Positions 13,707 to 24,605 are shown, counted from the first letter of the stretch. The stretch is DNA of 64,000 nt from Ecdyonurus torrentis (GCA_949318235.1 OX439130.1:44173804-44237803); one strand, 5' to 3'. The notes: a model not told the origin generated them from the letters alone. A program made the numbers and translations.

Positions 13707-14372
13707 ACAGATCTAATAAAAATATTTTGGTTTATAATTTTTTGTACATTTCTTACAACTTTTTTCTTTCTTTTCCCCTTTAGAGTTCCGTTAAAATTTA
13801 CGTTGTATTTTAAAAATATTATAAAATCTAACAGAAATTACTTTTCCAAAAGTGTTAACAAAGGTTTGTTTTATTTATGAGATTTAAACAACCTGTCATT
13901 TCAATGCTATATGTTTAATAGTTGTAACATATTTTAATAAATTATTACATAATTTATGTAAAATCTATACTAAAGTTAGTAAGTATACTATTTTTTATAC
14001 CAAAGAAAAAAGGTGTTTAAATCCGTTGTTTGTTGATAATAAAGATAGAATTGATATCAAAATTCAAGAAATGTAAGTCAAAATAGAAAATTATAATTAA
14101 AGAAGTTTTTGATTCAAAACATGTAGAGAAAGAGAGGTACCATTTATTTAGAAATTACCTAGAAACATTGAATGCTGAAGAAAGGATTTTTTTTAAAAAC
14201 TTAAGTAAATACATGGAGGATTAAAAGAATTAAAGACATTACTTTATACGCGTCGTCAAATCATCATGTGCCACTTTTTATATTTAATCTCTCACACAAC
14301 AATGTGATCTAGCTAATGGAATTTAATCCAAGAAAAATCTTGTCTCATAACGTAATAAATGTTTTAATACAA

Positions 14373-14610
14373 GGGTGTATGCGGATGACGTCATATTTAT
14401 TGCACTTGGAGGCCATTCTGGAGTAGTGCATAACATTGCTCATCATAGGACAAACTTCATTTAAGCCAATTTTCTTTTGGAAATTGGTTAATTTTTTGTT
14501 ATATTTCTCACATACTTGATTGGCAAAATGATTTTTTGTCCTATGCCACCCATGTTATTGAGTTATCCAACATGCGCATGGCGTCGACTTTAACATGAAT
14601 GTATAGACCC
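14373..14610. mobile_element. Miniature element, family A copy 2 (inverted)
   Basis: Begins GGGTGTATGCGGATGACGTC and ends in GACCC; its right part is the reverse complement of the left end of the 9.3-kb copy (TTCATGTTAAAGT..GACG). It is more diverged, with no clear target duplication. Confidence 0.65.
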
Positions 14611-14974
14611 TATAAACTCGATTTAGAACGGCGAAATTAAATATAATTTCTTATATAATTTCAATTTTAATAAATTGCATAATATAAAACTATTTATAGT
14701 ATAGATAGATATTTATGTAGATCAGGATTCAACGAAAGAAAAAATAATAAGAAAATACATAATTAAATTGTTATTTTCAAAATCAATATAAATATCTCTA
14801 ATTAATTCTTTCAAATATCTCTTATGGTTAATGGTGTAAAATTATTTATTCATTACCAATAAGTGTTAGATCTATTACTGCGATGATAAAATGTATAGAA
14901 GGGAGGCGAGAGGAGTTTCAAAGCTTTGACTTTTTTAAGTTCAAAGTTATTTTATTAAATTTTGAAATCTCTCG

Positions 14975-15249
14975 TCGGCTGCCTAGGACGTAGGTTTTCT
15001 GTGGTTTCCCTTCGTCAATTCAGGTGAATACCGGGGCAGTTCCTTTTATTTTAGGCCACAGCCGCTTACCTTCCAAATCCTAGTACCCTACATTTTACCT
15101 CCTCCCAAATCCTTTTTTCCGCTTTACGGGTCTTGTCAGGTACCATACTTGGTATTGTGGGCTGAAAAAGCCTGTTTGACTTTTCCTTCCGCCTATGCCT
15201 ATAAGTACCATTCTAATGAGTGCTTGAGTGGATAACTTGTGGGTAAAGT

Positions 15250-15256
<7 letters not shown>
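14975..15256 (+). mobile_element. Possible retroelement 3' tail (RTE/SINE type)
   Basis: A GC-richer block with the order GGTTTCCCTTCGTC, GAATACCGGGGCAGTTCC, GGCCACAGCCGCTTACCTTCC, then an A-rich/GA tail. This resembles a tail shared by many arthropod retroposons as I remember it. No frame is preserved. Only one copy is present here, so family assignment is tentative. Confidence 0.4.
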
Positions 15257-15281
<25 letters not shown>

Positions 15282-15779
15282 ATGCGTACAGAATTTGTTA
15301 AAAAAAATCATATATTAGGAAAAACTTCTATTGCTAAATAAGTTTCTAAAGAAATAGTAAAAAACGGTACAATATGGTAACAAAAAATATATAAAATGTT
15401 TCTTGATAATAATGTCTTTTGTTTTAAATAGAGTTGAAAAATATTTATGTAATATATAATATATGTGAGTTTTGTACCCATGATTTATCTTATTAGTTAT
15501 CTAAATAAAGAATTACTTTACTTTTACTTCTAAAAATTGACAATAACAATATAATTTTTTATATAAGATTTTTTTTTTTAATTTTTTTAATTGTTTCAGT
15601 ATTGAAAAAAAGTGCTTGTTTAAGTATCATCAAATATGCAGAGTACAAAATTTATCAATATTTCTATTGTTTAACTTTATATTATTATTTACCTAAGGAA
15701 TTTAATATGTAAAATTGTTTAATATAAGTTTATTGTTCACCTTGAAATAATTGTGGTTATTTTTACACTATTTAAATTG

Positions 15780-15941
15780 TAACAAAAATAAAGTAACTAA
15801 AGATATATTTAACAATTAAAGAAATTAAAATACATTATATTTGTATATTGCATACAATTATATTCCTTTAGTGTATTATATTGTTCTTACGATTTTAATT
15901 TAATGCTTCAAAAAATGTCATAATTATATCGTAAAGGTTTA
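15780..15941. repeat. Direct repeat, distal copy (partner at 16285-16442)
   Basis: About 160 bp nearly identical to 16285-16442 in the same orientation, 505 bases apart. The proximal copy forms the 3' flank of the Cys-heptad gene and carries its AATAAA. Between the copies lies a dispersed repeat segment (15943-16284) that also occurs at 10967-11290. Confidence 0.85.
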
Positions 15942-15942
15942 A

Positions 15943-16284
15943 TTTTTCTTGTTAGTTGAAAGACACAAACGACACAACATAATACATGATTATAATATAA
16001 ACAGCATATAATATGTAATACAAAATTAATATTATTGGTCGTTATATGTTGTATTACCAATCAGAACAAAAAAAGACAGGTGACTAAGAATTTTCAATTC
16101 TTTTGCATTTTTAGGTGGTCCTGCAATTAATTTTTGAGATAACTATGTTATATAAGGCCAGTGAATAAAATAAATAATTTTATTTCAATTAATGAAAAGT
16201 AATAGGAAAAAATGATACCAAAAAACAAAATAACATCTGAATGCTCAGTTAAAGGAATAAACCAGAGAAAAACATAAGCATTTA
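15943..16284 (+). repeat. Dispersed repeat, copy 2, with truncated miniature-element end
   Basis: Second copy of the 10967-11267 segment, followed by about 40 bp of the TTAAAGGAATAAACC terminus of the miniature element that is complete at 11268-11599. It is sandwiched between the two 160-bp direct repeats. Confidence 0.75.
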
Positions 16285-16442
16285 TAACAAAAATAAAGTA
16301 ACGAAAGATATATTTAACAATTAAAGAAATTAAAATACATTATAATTGTATATTGCATACAATTATATTCCTTTAGTGTATTATATTGTTCTTACGATTT
16401 TAATTTATTGCTTCAAAAATTGTCATATATCGTAAAGGTTTA
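16285..16442. repeat. Direct repeat, gene-proximal copy (partner at 15780-15941)
   Basis: Same sequence as the distal copy with a few substitutions and a small deletion near its end. It starts exactly where a truncated TTAA-type miniature element ends, so the duplication breakpoint and the truncation coincide. Confidence 0.85.
16404..16409 (-). terminator. Poly(A) signal AATAAA downstream of the Cys-heptad gene
   Basis: AATAAA on the minus strand about 82 bases beyond the stop codon of the terminal exon, the usual position for a 3'-end processing signal. The duplicated copy of this flank near 15.9 kb has ATTAAA at the matching place. Confidence 0.45.
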
Positions 16443-16490
16443 CTTGTTTAAAATATTAGGCTATTATAATAAATATATGAAAAATAAAAA

Positions 16491-17612
16491 TTATTTTATT
16501 TTTGCAATGAGAAAATCATTAGGCCCAAAGAGTTGCTGTAATTTTGTCCTAAGAAACTGTATCTTTCTTGCCAATATGTCACTTATTATGCTATTATGTG
16601 CATTACATTCATACCACAATTGATTTAAAGTTTCAATAGCATAACCATATTGTGTCTCACAATTTCTAATAGTAGCACTTATAGCCTGAATAGTAGCAAC
16701 TGCTTGAGTAGCGTTTCTTTGACAAATTATAAGACTTGATTCACAGATTGCTAAATCAGCAACGCAAACATCTAAGCTAACTTCACAAGCTGTCAAACTT
16801 GCTTGACATGCAGTTAAATCATCGTTACATGCGGCTAGTTCAATAGTTCGTGTATCTAAATCATCGTTACATGCGGCTAGTTCAGTAGTTCGTGTATCTA
16901 AATCATCGTTACATGCGGCTAGTTCAGTGGTTCGTGTATCTAAATCATCGTTACATGCGGCTAGTTCAGTAGTTCGTGTATCTAAATCATCGTTACATGC
17001 GGCTAGTTCAGTAGTTCGTGTATCTAAATCATCGTTACATGCGGCTAGTTCAGTGGTTCGTGTATCTAAATCATCGTTACATGCGGCTAGTTCAATAGTT
17101 CGTGTATCTAAATCATCGTTACAAGTAACTAGATCACCAGGACATGAACCTGCATTGGAGTTGCAAGCAATTAAACTGGCTTGACAAGCACCTAAAGCCA
17201 TATTACAGCCACCTAAAGAAGATTTACAACCTGCTAGTTCACCAGGACATGTACCTAAATTGGTGTTACAAGCACTTAAACTACTTTGACAAAAAGCTTT
17301 AGCACTGTTACATGAAACTAAGTTACTATCACATGTTGATAAGGAGTTGCTGCAAGTCGATAATTGAGATGCAACGCTTGCCAAAGAATCTTCACAAACA
17401 CCACGAAAACTTGCCAATTGTAAAGAATCTATAGCTGTAAGATTACCGTAACTAAACATATTTTCTCGTAGTTCAATAATTTCTTCTTCTTGCATAGCAA
17501 TTGTTACTTTTTGTTCTTCTATTATTTTTGTTAATTCTCTAATTTTATCTTCCAGCTGCTTTTCTTTTATTGTTTGATGTTCATTTTGCACACTTATAAG
17601 TTCTTCCTCATC
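16491..17612 (-). CDS. Terminal exon of a Cys/Leu-heptad coiled-coil protein (unrecognised family)
   Basis: Longest non-trivial open frame in the window: 373 codons plus stop. The exon begins after a TAG that is itself the intron's acceptor AG (intron tail ..TTATTTAG), so translation enters from an upstream exon in phase 0; no ATG is needed. Residues 1-53 are charged and helical (Glu/Lys/Ile/Leu), a typical coiled coil. From exon residue 74 Cys falls in one heptad register: every seventh residue from 88 to 298 is Cys, or Arg in seven alternate heptads, and Cys319 is still in phase. Most heptads have Leu four residues after the Cys, giving the 3-4 spacing of a coiled-coil core. Residues about 165-263 are seven near-identical 14-residue repeats (CNDDLDTRTTELAA type). 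The C-terminal 65 residues are mixed helical. I see no catalytic motif and no transmembrane segment in this exon. Structural or extracellular use is inference. Confidence 0.75.
   Translation of the reverse strand, partial: DEEELISVQNEHQTIKEKQLEDKIRELTKIIEEQKVTIAMQEEEIIELRENMFSYGNLTAIDSLQLASFRGVCEDSLASVASQLSTCSNSLSTCDSNLVSCNSAKAFCQSSLSACNTNLGTCPGELAGCKSSLGGCNMALGACQASLIACNSNAGSCPGDLVTCNDDLDTRTIELAACNDDLDTRTTELAACNDDLDTRTTELAACNDDLDTRTTELAACNDDLDTRTTELAACNDDLDTRTTELAACNDDLDTRTIELAACNDDLTACQASLTACEVSLDVCVADLAICESSLIICQRNATQAVATIQAISATIRNCETQYGYAIETLNQLWYECNAHNSIISDILARKIQFLRTKLQQLFGPNDFLIAKIK
16819..17121 (-). repeat. 42-bp coding minisatellite (seven units)
   Basis: Seven head-to-tail 42-bp units inside the terminal exon, differing only at an A/G position or two. 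Each encodes 14 residues, two heptads, one starting with Cys and the next with Arg. Near identity between units means recent expansion or ongoing homogenisation, so copy number probably varies between individuals. Confidence 0.9.
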
Positions 17613-17690
17613 CTAAATAAATACATATAGAAAAATAAACTATTATTTTCTTTTATAAAAATGTGATTTAAAAAAACTAAAATGTGAGTC

Positions 17691-17692
<2 letters not shown>

Positions 17693-17783
<91 letters not shown>
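17693..17783 (+). repeat. (TA)n(TG)n compound tract
   Basis: About 30 TA units followed by about 15 TG units, inside the last intron of the Cys-heptad gene, where length changes could affect splicing of a 258-bp intron. Confidence 0.97.
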
Positions 17784-17787
<4 letters not shown>

Positions 17788-17870
17788 ATATAATACACAC
17801 ACACGATTCAATACAATTAATAATTCAATCTAAATTGTTGTTTTTTTAAACATAGTTAAGGAAATATTAC

Positions 17871-17931
17871 CTTCATGTTTCGTATCTGAGTTATGCAATA
17901 TGAGAAATCCTCACTTAGCTTAGGAGAAAAC
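17871..17931 (-). CDS. Internal exon of the Cys-heptad protein gene
   Basis: A 61-nt exon bounded by an acceptor ending ..TATCTTAG and a donor GTAAT, 258 bases upstream of the terminal exon. It takes two bases from the previous exon (AG+G gives Arg) and ends in phase 0, exactly what the terminal exon needs. It reads FSPKLSEDFSYCITQIRNMK, mixed polar with no stop. The intron that follows (17613-17870) holds a (TA)n(TG)n microsatellite. The evidence is frame, phase and splice sites only; I do not recognise the peptide. Confidence 0.6.
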
Positions 17932-18392
17932 CTAAGATAAAAAGAAGAAAAAAATCAGTTTTAATGAATTGTTTTTATATTAAAATAAAAAAATTTTAAG
18001 ATTTTTTTCAAAAATAGAAAATTCCTGTCATATTTAAGTTTCAAATACATACACATTAACATACAAGAGTCATTAAATGTAAATGCTTTTTCGATTCCTG
18101 CTTATTAATTTACATACTTAACTTGACACAATTAAATTGAGAATTTTTAATTTAGTAAACTTTGCTTCTAAGAATTTACAAATATATTTAATTGCAAAGC
18201 ACAACAAAGTTAAAAGCGCATCTTCAATTTATTTAGAGAATAAATGAGGCTTAGAACAAGAGACAAGGGGAATGGAAAATCCTGTAACTAAATTACACTC
18301 GTGCAGCTGCAAGTTGCGCTGATATTTGTAGCTAATGTAAGTTGAATTCTTTATTGAATAAGAAATAATGGACACTTGGTCATACATATGCA

Positions 18393-18712
18393 AAAGCCAT
18401 TACAACATGAAACAACATGTTCTTTTTAATGATTAACACAAAATGGGATCTACAAAACTGATGAAAATGTGTACCAGAATGTATATGTGGCCCCATAAAA
18501 GAGCGTGAAAAAATTGTATATGCAATTTGCGTGAATATTTCGGTTTATGACGTAAGAAACAGGCCAAAACTAGTATGAAACTTTTGTGCGCGTTGCATAA
18601 ATTGAAATTTTCTGATCACTGCTACGGTACTAAAGTTGAGTTTTGAGACAAATTATGCAAGTACCATCAAGTGTTTTTTGATGTTAGTGTTAATGTTTTT
18701 ATCTTGTCTATT
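18393..18712 (+). mobile_element. Family B miniature element, degraded copy
   Basis: Aligns with 19676-20010 over most of its length (CATGAAACAACATGTTC, ACAAAATGGGATC, GCAATTTGCGTGAATATTTC). The TGACGTCA is mutated to TGACGTAA and the TTAA ends are lost. It lies in an intron of the Cys-heptad gene. Confidence 0.7.
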
Positions 18713-19015
18713 TTTTTATTATTAAGCAATAGAAATTTTTGGGTGCAAAGAAATTTTGGTTTTAGAGTCAACTGATCTTATAAAGAAGGATTTTTTTTTA
18801 ATGTTTGTGCATTTACATAATTTCAAAAATCAACTTGTCAAGCGTCATAGTCTTTGGAGTGATCAATTTATCAGCCTTATTAAAACATTATATTATGCTC
18901 TACACATATCGCAGAATTAAGAATTTCTTAATACAAAAATAATATTTTAGATGTCATAATTATAATGATCCTTGCCTCATGTTAATTTTTTGTTTTCTAA
19001 TATAGAAACTCTTAC

Positions 19016-19188
19016 CTTTCACTAGCATCCCCACTGATTGCAAAATAAAATTTATTTGGATCAATAATGTTGTTTTGTGATTTTTTCATAACATTGGTCA
19101 AATATTTCAGACAGCTTGTTTTGCCACTAGTGCTAGATAATTGAGAAGTATGTTGTGAAGTTGCGGTATTAATTTTCCAAGCGTAAAC
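19016..19188 (-). CDS. Internal exon of the Cys-heptad protein gene
   Basis: A 173-nt exon with acceptor ..TATACACAG and a strong donor GAAAG|GTAAGAG. It enters in phase 0 and leaves with two bases, matching the 61-nt exon downstream. Its 57 codons are rich in Ser/Thr/Asn/Lys, start [12 protein letters not shown] and end FAISGDASE. Composition is clearly less AT-rich than the flanking intron DNA. The downstream intron (17932-19015) carries a degraded miniature element. No domain is recognised. Phase agreement across three exons is the main support. Confidence 0.58.
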
Positions 19189-19228
19189 CTGTGTATACAA
19201 AATATAACTTTGTACAATACGTACGTAC

Positions 19229-19367
<139 letters not shown>

Positions 19368-19675
19368 AAAATTCTTATATTCTTATATATAAAAATAATT
19401 TTTATGTTTTATAATTTAGCTTCACTTACAGTTGGTGAAAATAGAATTGAAATTAGATTAGTTATAATGTAAACTGAAAAAAAAATTCATTTATTTTTAC
19501 CGATCGCTTTACCGTGTCACGTTTTAAATTATACCCGGTCTTTTTTTTTTACAGCTATCAATATGCATATTATGTTTTATTGTTAATTATAAGAAAAACT
19601 TTAATTTTGTTTCATTGATGTTTTCTCTCTCGCTTAAATAAATGAAATACCCAGGTGTAGTCCATACAAGTAATT

Positions 19676-20010
19676 TTAAAGTCATAGAAAACATGAAACA
19701 ACATGTTCTTTAACACAAAATGGGATTTACAAAACTGATGGTAATTTTTACCAGAATGAAAATGTGGCCCCTCAAGAGAGCGTAAAAAAACTGTAAAGTA
19801 TGCAATTTGCGTGAATATTTCTGTTTATGACGTCAGAAACAGGCAAAAAATAGTGTAAAAATGTTGTGCGGGTTGCATAAATCACAATTTTATCATCACT
19901 GCTACGGCGCTACAGTTGGGTTTTGAGATCAATTATAGTTATTTGTGTAAGTCCCATCAAGTATTTTGTAATTATAAATGCTAATGTTTTCATGTTGTCT
20001 ATGCCTTTAA
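19676..20010 (+). mobile_element. TTAA-bounded miniature element, family B copy 3
   Basis: Terminal repeats TTAAAG(T/G)CATAG(A/)..ACATG with TTAA at both borders and TGACGTCA at 19828. It sits in the intron between the candidate exons at 21128 and 19188. Confidence 0.75.
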
Positions 20011-20386
20011 AGATTAAATTTAAAACTTATTGATATTTGTACTTACAGAATAAAAGTATTGTAGAAACATAAACATGTGCCAAATTTTTCTCATGATTTA
20101 GAAAATCTAAAATAAAATTTCATAATAAAATAAGATTAAAATTATGTATATAAAATGCTATCATCGATTTCAATCCAATTTTAAACTATTTCAAAATATC
20201 CATTAAAAAAGAAAGTATTAAATGAACTTTATATTAATGTTAATGTTTTAATTTTAAATTTATATAATATTTAAAAAAACAAACATTTCTTAAAATTATG
20301 CGTTACGAATTTTGGAATATTTTCAAGTGTACTAATCCATATTTGTTTTAAAATATTAAAAATAATAGAAATGATAATAATAATTC

Positions 20387-20571
20387 TTTCTTCTGTAAGA
20401 CCAACACCGGAATCCAATTTGATTCAAGGTGAAGGTGAGAATAATACAGTACCAATTATCTGATAGAAACTCTTTTTGCCACCTGCAGTTTCTATCAGAC
20501 AATTGGTACTGTATTATTCTCACCTTCACCTTGAATCAAGTAGGATTCCAGTGTTGGTGTTACAGAAGAAA
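20387..20571. mobile_element. Short fold-back element
   Basis: Near-perfect palindrome with about 75-bp arms (TTCTTCTGTAA.ACCAACAC.GGAATCC outer end, ACAGTACCAATT..CTGATAGAAAC inner end) around a loop of about 20 bp. One copy only in the window. Confidence 0.75.
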
Positions 20572-21127
20572 AAAAAAAACTTTACTTGAAAATAAATAAA
20601 TCATATCTAACAAGTACTTACAACACGACGTTTCTTGCTTTTTGCTTGTAGTAGTTGTACATACACTACTAAATTATATAAAAAATGACGATATTATTTA
20701 TGTAAGTATTTTTTTTTAAATTGTACAGCTACAATAATTTTCTTTTAAGAATGCAAGTAATTGAGATTGCACGAATCGTTTACATAGAAATACTGAAGTA
20801 TTTCACATTATGCATGGTTATATTATACTGTACATAGCTGTAAATTTATTTAAGCAAAAAGGTCAATGCTCTACATTTTAAAATATCATTGGAAAAACGG
20901 AAAGGTGAAATTTGTAAGTTGTTTTAATCACAAAAATTTCTGTTGTTATCGCACATGCAATTTTCATTTAATATTGCAAAATATGAACCACAATATTATG
21001 TATATTATTATTTTAATTTATACACGGAAAAAGTTACTAAAAGGGTACTATTTAGACTTTTTTTTAAAAATAAATTCATTATAGATACATAGAAAGTTTT
21101 TTAAATTTAAAAGAGTCAACTATTTAC

Positions 21128-21217
21128 CTCTGAAGAAATAACGTTAACTAACGAGTTACTGTTTAAACTTCTTTCAAACAAGTTATTGGTTTGTACTGAA
21201 GAGTTACATCTATGTAT
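21128..21217 (-). CDS. Possible upstream exon of the Cys-heptad protein gene
   Basis: A 90-nt open stretch between an acceptor ..ATTTTACAG and a donor GAG|GTAAAT. It is 30 codons, phase 0 at both ends, so it can join the exon at 19188 without a frame change. The peptide is Ser/Asn/Val-rich, in keeping with the next exon. The acceptor has a weak pyrimidine tract, and a 30-codon open frame can occur by chance in DNA this AT-rich, so the call is tentative. Confidence 0.38.
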
Positions 21218-21527
21218 CTGTAAAATTTCTTAAATTTATGTTTTCCGTGTATAATTATACTGTTTAAGTTAATATACTGTAATATTCATTGATCAAGTTC
21301 TCGAGCGCTCATAGTATCCAACAGAAGTAGTGGGGGGAGGTGGGAAGGATTTCTAGGGTGGTGCCTGTAGGGATGTGGGCATTAAAAGAAAAGTAAAAAT
21401 ACCGACTTGGTACCTAAGCAAATTGGATCCTACGAGCAGTTGATTAAATCGACAGTCTCTTTACAGTTTTTTTTTCTATTTAATAATAATATATAAAATA
21501 TACATTTGTAAATTATAGAAACAATTA

Positions 21528-21837
21528 TTAAAGGAATAGAACACATTGAACAAAAAACATAACTAGTATCCTAACATACTTAAATATCAACGTTAATTTG
21601 ACCGGAGTCATTGGTTTCTAATTTATTTTCCATTTACAAAATGTCAAATGCATGTTTATGACGTCACAGCTTACTAGTCCACGCGCGCGGAAACAGGCAA
21701 GCTGTGACGTCATAAACATGCAGCTGGCATTTTGTGAATGTAAAATAAATTAGAAATCAATGACTCCGGCCAAATCAACGTTGATATTCAGGTATGTTAG
21801 GATACTAGACATGTTGTTTGTTCAAAATGCTCTTTAA
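21528..21837. mobile_element. TTAA-bounded fold-back element, family C copy 1
   Basis: TTAAAGG at the left and CTTTAA at the right border; the arms are complementary almost to the centre, where TGACGTCA occurs twice (21659, 21705) around a GC-rich loop (CCACGCGCGCGG). A second copy is at 31040-31344. It is located in the candidate first intron of the Cys-heptad gene. Confidence 0.8.
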
Positions 21838-21999
21838 TATGCCTTTAATATATAGTGAGTATTTAAATATTCTGTACAGTATATTACCACAAACAAGTCT
21901 AACATTTTGTTAGTTATTATTATTATTATTATTATTTTTTTTTGAAATTAAAGCATTGATGTGTTGATTGATTAGAATTTTGTCCAATATCAATAAAAA

Positions 22000-24082
22000 A
22001 TAACACATGAATAATATTACTAGGTTGCCAATTTATCTACGTCTGTTTATTACCTTGTTGTGCTTCATACATTAAAATATACTGTATAAAGCAATTGTAA
22101 TATATTTATTTTTATCATTCAATTTTTTAGTAATATTTAATTACATATTATTTGTTATCTTTAATAGTTTAGATAACATTACTGGCGTTCTCATTATATT
22201 TTAATAACACTTTTTTATGTGAAGTTACTAACATGCTTGTTATTTAACTGCGTGTCTTATTTAAGGAAGTAGGTGACTGCTTAATATCTCACAAACTAAA
22301 CGGTCCTGAACTATAAACTTAATATGAAGTTAAGATGAATAAACACATACAAACACAATCAAATATTCTAGTAATTCCACTTTTAGTATGACATATAAAT
22401 ATGAAAATTCAACTTTTACTTTCAACTTTTAAGGCAAATTGTATTTAAAAAATATTTATTACTACCCCCCCTTTTTTTTAATAAAAAAAAAATATTTAAA
22501 TTCATTCAATTTTATTTGAAAATTATAGAATTGGTTTTTCTGAATATAAATAACGTAGTACGAATTATTGTGAAAATAAAGATCCTCTTTTGACTATTGC
22601 CACTCTAAGTCAGGCACTATCGTCGTTAACATTTTTGAACTTTTTTTTTTTGGTGCCAAAACAACGTAGTTTTTTTTCTATATATATTTAGTACTCGTAT
22701 ATTTAGTATTATAAAAACAAAATTTGACATTAGAAATATTATTATATTTTTACAACAAGAATATTATAATCAATGGTTAATTTTGTAATGTGAATACTGC
22801 TTACATAATATAAAGGTGGTTTAGTTGCAACGTTTTATGTTTTATCAAAGTATCTCTGAGTTACACGATATTTATTTTTGTCTGTCTGTCACGTTTTTTT
22901 TTTTCTCGTTGTGTTTCTATAACAATGACATTATTTAAAATAATTTTTACGTTATGTTACTGCTACTAACAAACATTGTAACTGACTGTACTTTTAAACA
23001 GTTGGGTTAAATTTAGATGTTGTATGCCTGATTTCGCCTAATAAAAGCCGTTAATTATTACAATTTTTATTTTTATGGAGAAATTTATAAAAAAATTTGT
23101 TAATGAATAATTAAGAATATATTTTAAAAAATTTCAAAAAAAAAAAAGAGAGAGAGAGAGAGAGAAATCAAGTTACTAAATTAAAAATGTCATGGAAATA
23201 AAATTACGAAACTGCAAAGTCACTTCTTGGTTTAAAAAAAGAAAAGAAAAGGAGATATAAACGTTTTTTTGTAACAAATGTGGTGTAAAATTTAATTCTT
23301 TTAAATTTATTCATTTTATTGCAATAAAGTAAAGTCAGATAGGATATTATTTAATATTATTTAAATTTAGAAATTTAACAATTTGCTCTACTTATTGATT
23401 ATACAATGATCGGCCACAACATGTGGATAAACAAAAACAGTTTATTTATACTGCATAAGTTAAGAAAGTATGCCGATACGTTTACACAGAATAAACTAAA
23501 ACGTCATAGTGTCTTGAAAATTGAGCTTAAAATATATTTTTTAATAATTTGAAAAACATGTTTCACAAAAATCAAATAATCCTAGAATCTAGTGCATGAC
23601 GAAGATAGAAAATTTACCCAAATTTTGTTTTTCAATTTTGAGAATTTACCTAAATTTTCACGTCGTATTGCTTAACTTATTTTTAAGTTTATGAAGCATA
23701 AGTTTATTTGTTTACAACATCGTTATTATCATTATTTACTTTAACTATAACATAATTTTAGTCCATAAAAACGTGCAACTGTAAAAAAATGTTTATTATT
23801 TTCTATAGATAATAGTTCGTTTGTTTTTAATTATTTTTTGCGCCTTATATTTATTGCATGCTATACAAGATAAAGTTTATTATTTTTATCTTCTTTTTTT
23901 CCCACAACTTGTTTATAGCTTCAAAACTGGACTTTTCAGTCTCAGTAGATTTGAGAATAATTAAATGCCCACAAACTATAAAAACATTGCTAACCATGAT
24001 AGCTGCGTCTAGAACTACAGGCATGCATTTTTCTCTGTTCAAAGTGTAGGTTCATTATGACTTGAAAAATGTTTTAACTTAC
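22000..24082. other. AT-rich intron-like stretch
   Basis: Would be part of the first intron of the Cys-heptad gene if the exon at 24083 is real. Near 23.85-24.05 kb both strands are open for about 60 codons, without usable splice phases. Confidence 0.45.
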
Positions 24083-24154
24083 CAAGCAATTAGCAGAAAT
24101 CAGAACCTGTATAATGTCAACTCTCCTAAGTTGATACATGACTATGAGCTCCAT
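24083..24154 (-). CDS. Possible first coding exon of the Cys-heptad protein gene
   Basis: From an ATG at 24154 (context GTAATGG) the frame stays open for 24 codons to a strong donor TTG|GTAAGTT. It ends in phase 0, compatible with the candidate exon at 21217. The peptide begins MELIVMYQLRRVDIIQV, with no convincing signal peptide. A fold-back element lies only about 60 bases upstream, so a promoter would have to sit inside or beyond it. Joining all five candidate exons gives a consistent 505-residue protein, but this first exon is the least certain part. Confidence 0.3.
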
Positions 24155-24215
24155 TACAAGTGACGTTATATTTTCTTTTCATCTTGTCAGTGGATATTCC
24201 TAAGTTTTTTCTATA

Positions 24216-24605
24216 CATTAGATAGTCCAAAGAAAATATCGTTATTCAATTTTCTGTTGCTTTTTATTTGATTTTATCCTGGAAGATGCCCATTTGATCA
24301 TTGTAATTTTGACCCGCAATACATGTTTTCAGCTGACCAGTACTTTTCAGTAATGTAAGTAGATAACCTACGTAATCCAGAGAGGATTCCCGATGAAAAG
24401 TACAGGTCAGCTGGAGACGTGTATTGCGGGTCAAAATTACATTGATCAAATGAGCAACAAAATATAACTTCCAGGATAAAATAAAATTAAATGCAACAGA
24501 AAATTGAATAACGATATTCTCTTTGGATTACCTATCTATAAAAATACCTTACTTTTCAGCTGGAATCCTCTTTGGATTACGCAAGTCATCTACTTACATT
24601 AGATA
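24216..24605. mobile_element. Complex fold-back element upstream of a candidate first exon
   Basis: Palindrome with arms around 24225-24360 and 24397-24530 (CGTTATTCAATTTTCTGTTGC and complement; TTTTGACCCGCAATACA and complement). The central 38 bp (24353-24390) recurs inverted at 24562-24600, making a second nested inverted repeat. No coding capacity. Confidence 0.75.

Noticed and set aside
16927..17184. Plus-strand frame with repeats VRVSKSSLHAASS
   Set aside because: Antisense shadow of the 42-bp coding minisatellite on the minus strand, which has the longer spliced frame.
19430..20690. Three mini-exons on the minus strand (19430-19473, 20047-20106, about 20620-20667) with good splice sites, together encoding a hydrophobic stretch
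   Set aside because: They join each other and the exon at 19188 in phase, but cannot be joined to the exon at 21128 or to any start codon. Their AT-rich hydrophobic translation is what random DNA here would give. Possible alternative exons at best.
20866..21084. Plus-strand 72-codon frame with a GTAAGTT donor after MLYILKYHWKNGKVKF
   Set aside because: Attractive first 16 codons, but no downstream plus-strand exon is in phase, and it lies within an intron of the opposite-strand gene.
23851..24049. Overlapping 63-codon frames on both strands
   Set aside because: Neither has splice phases that fit the candidate neighbours, and no domain is seen.
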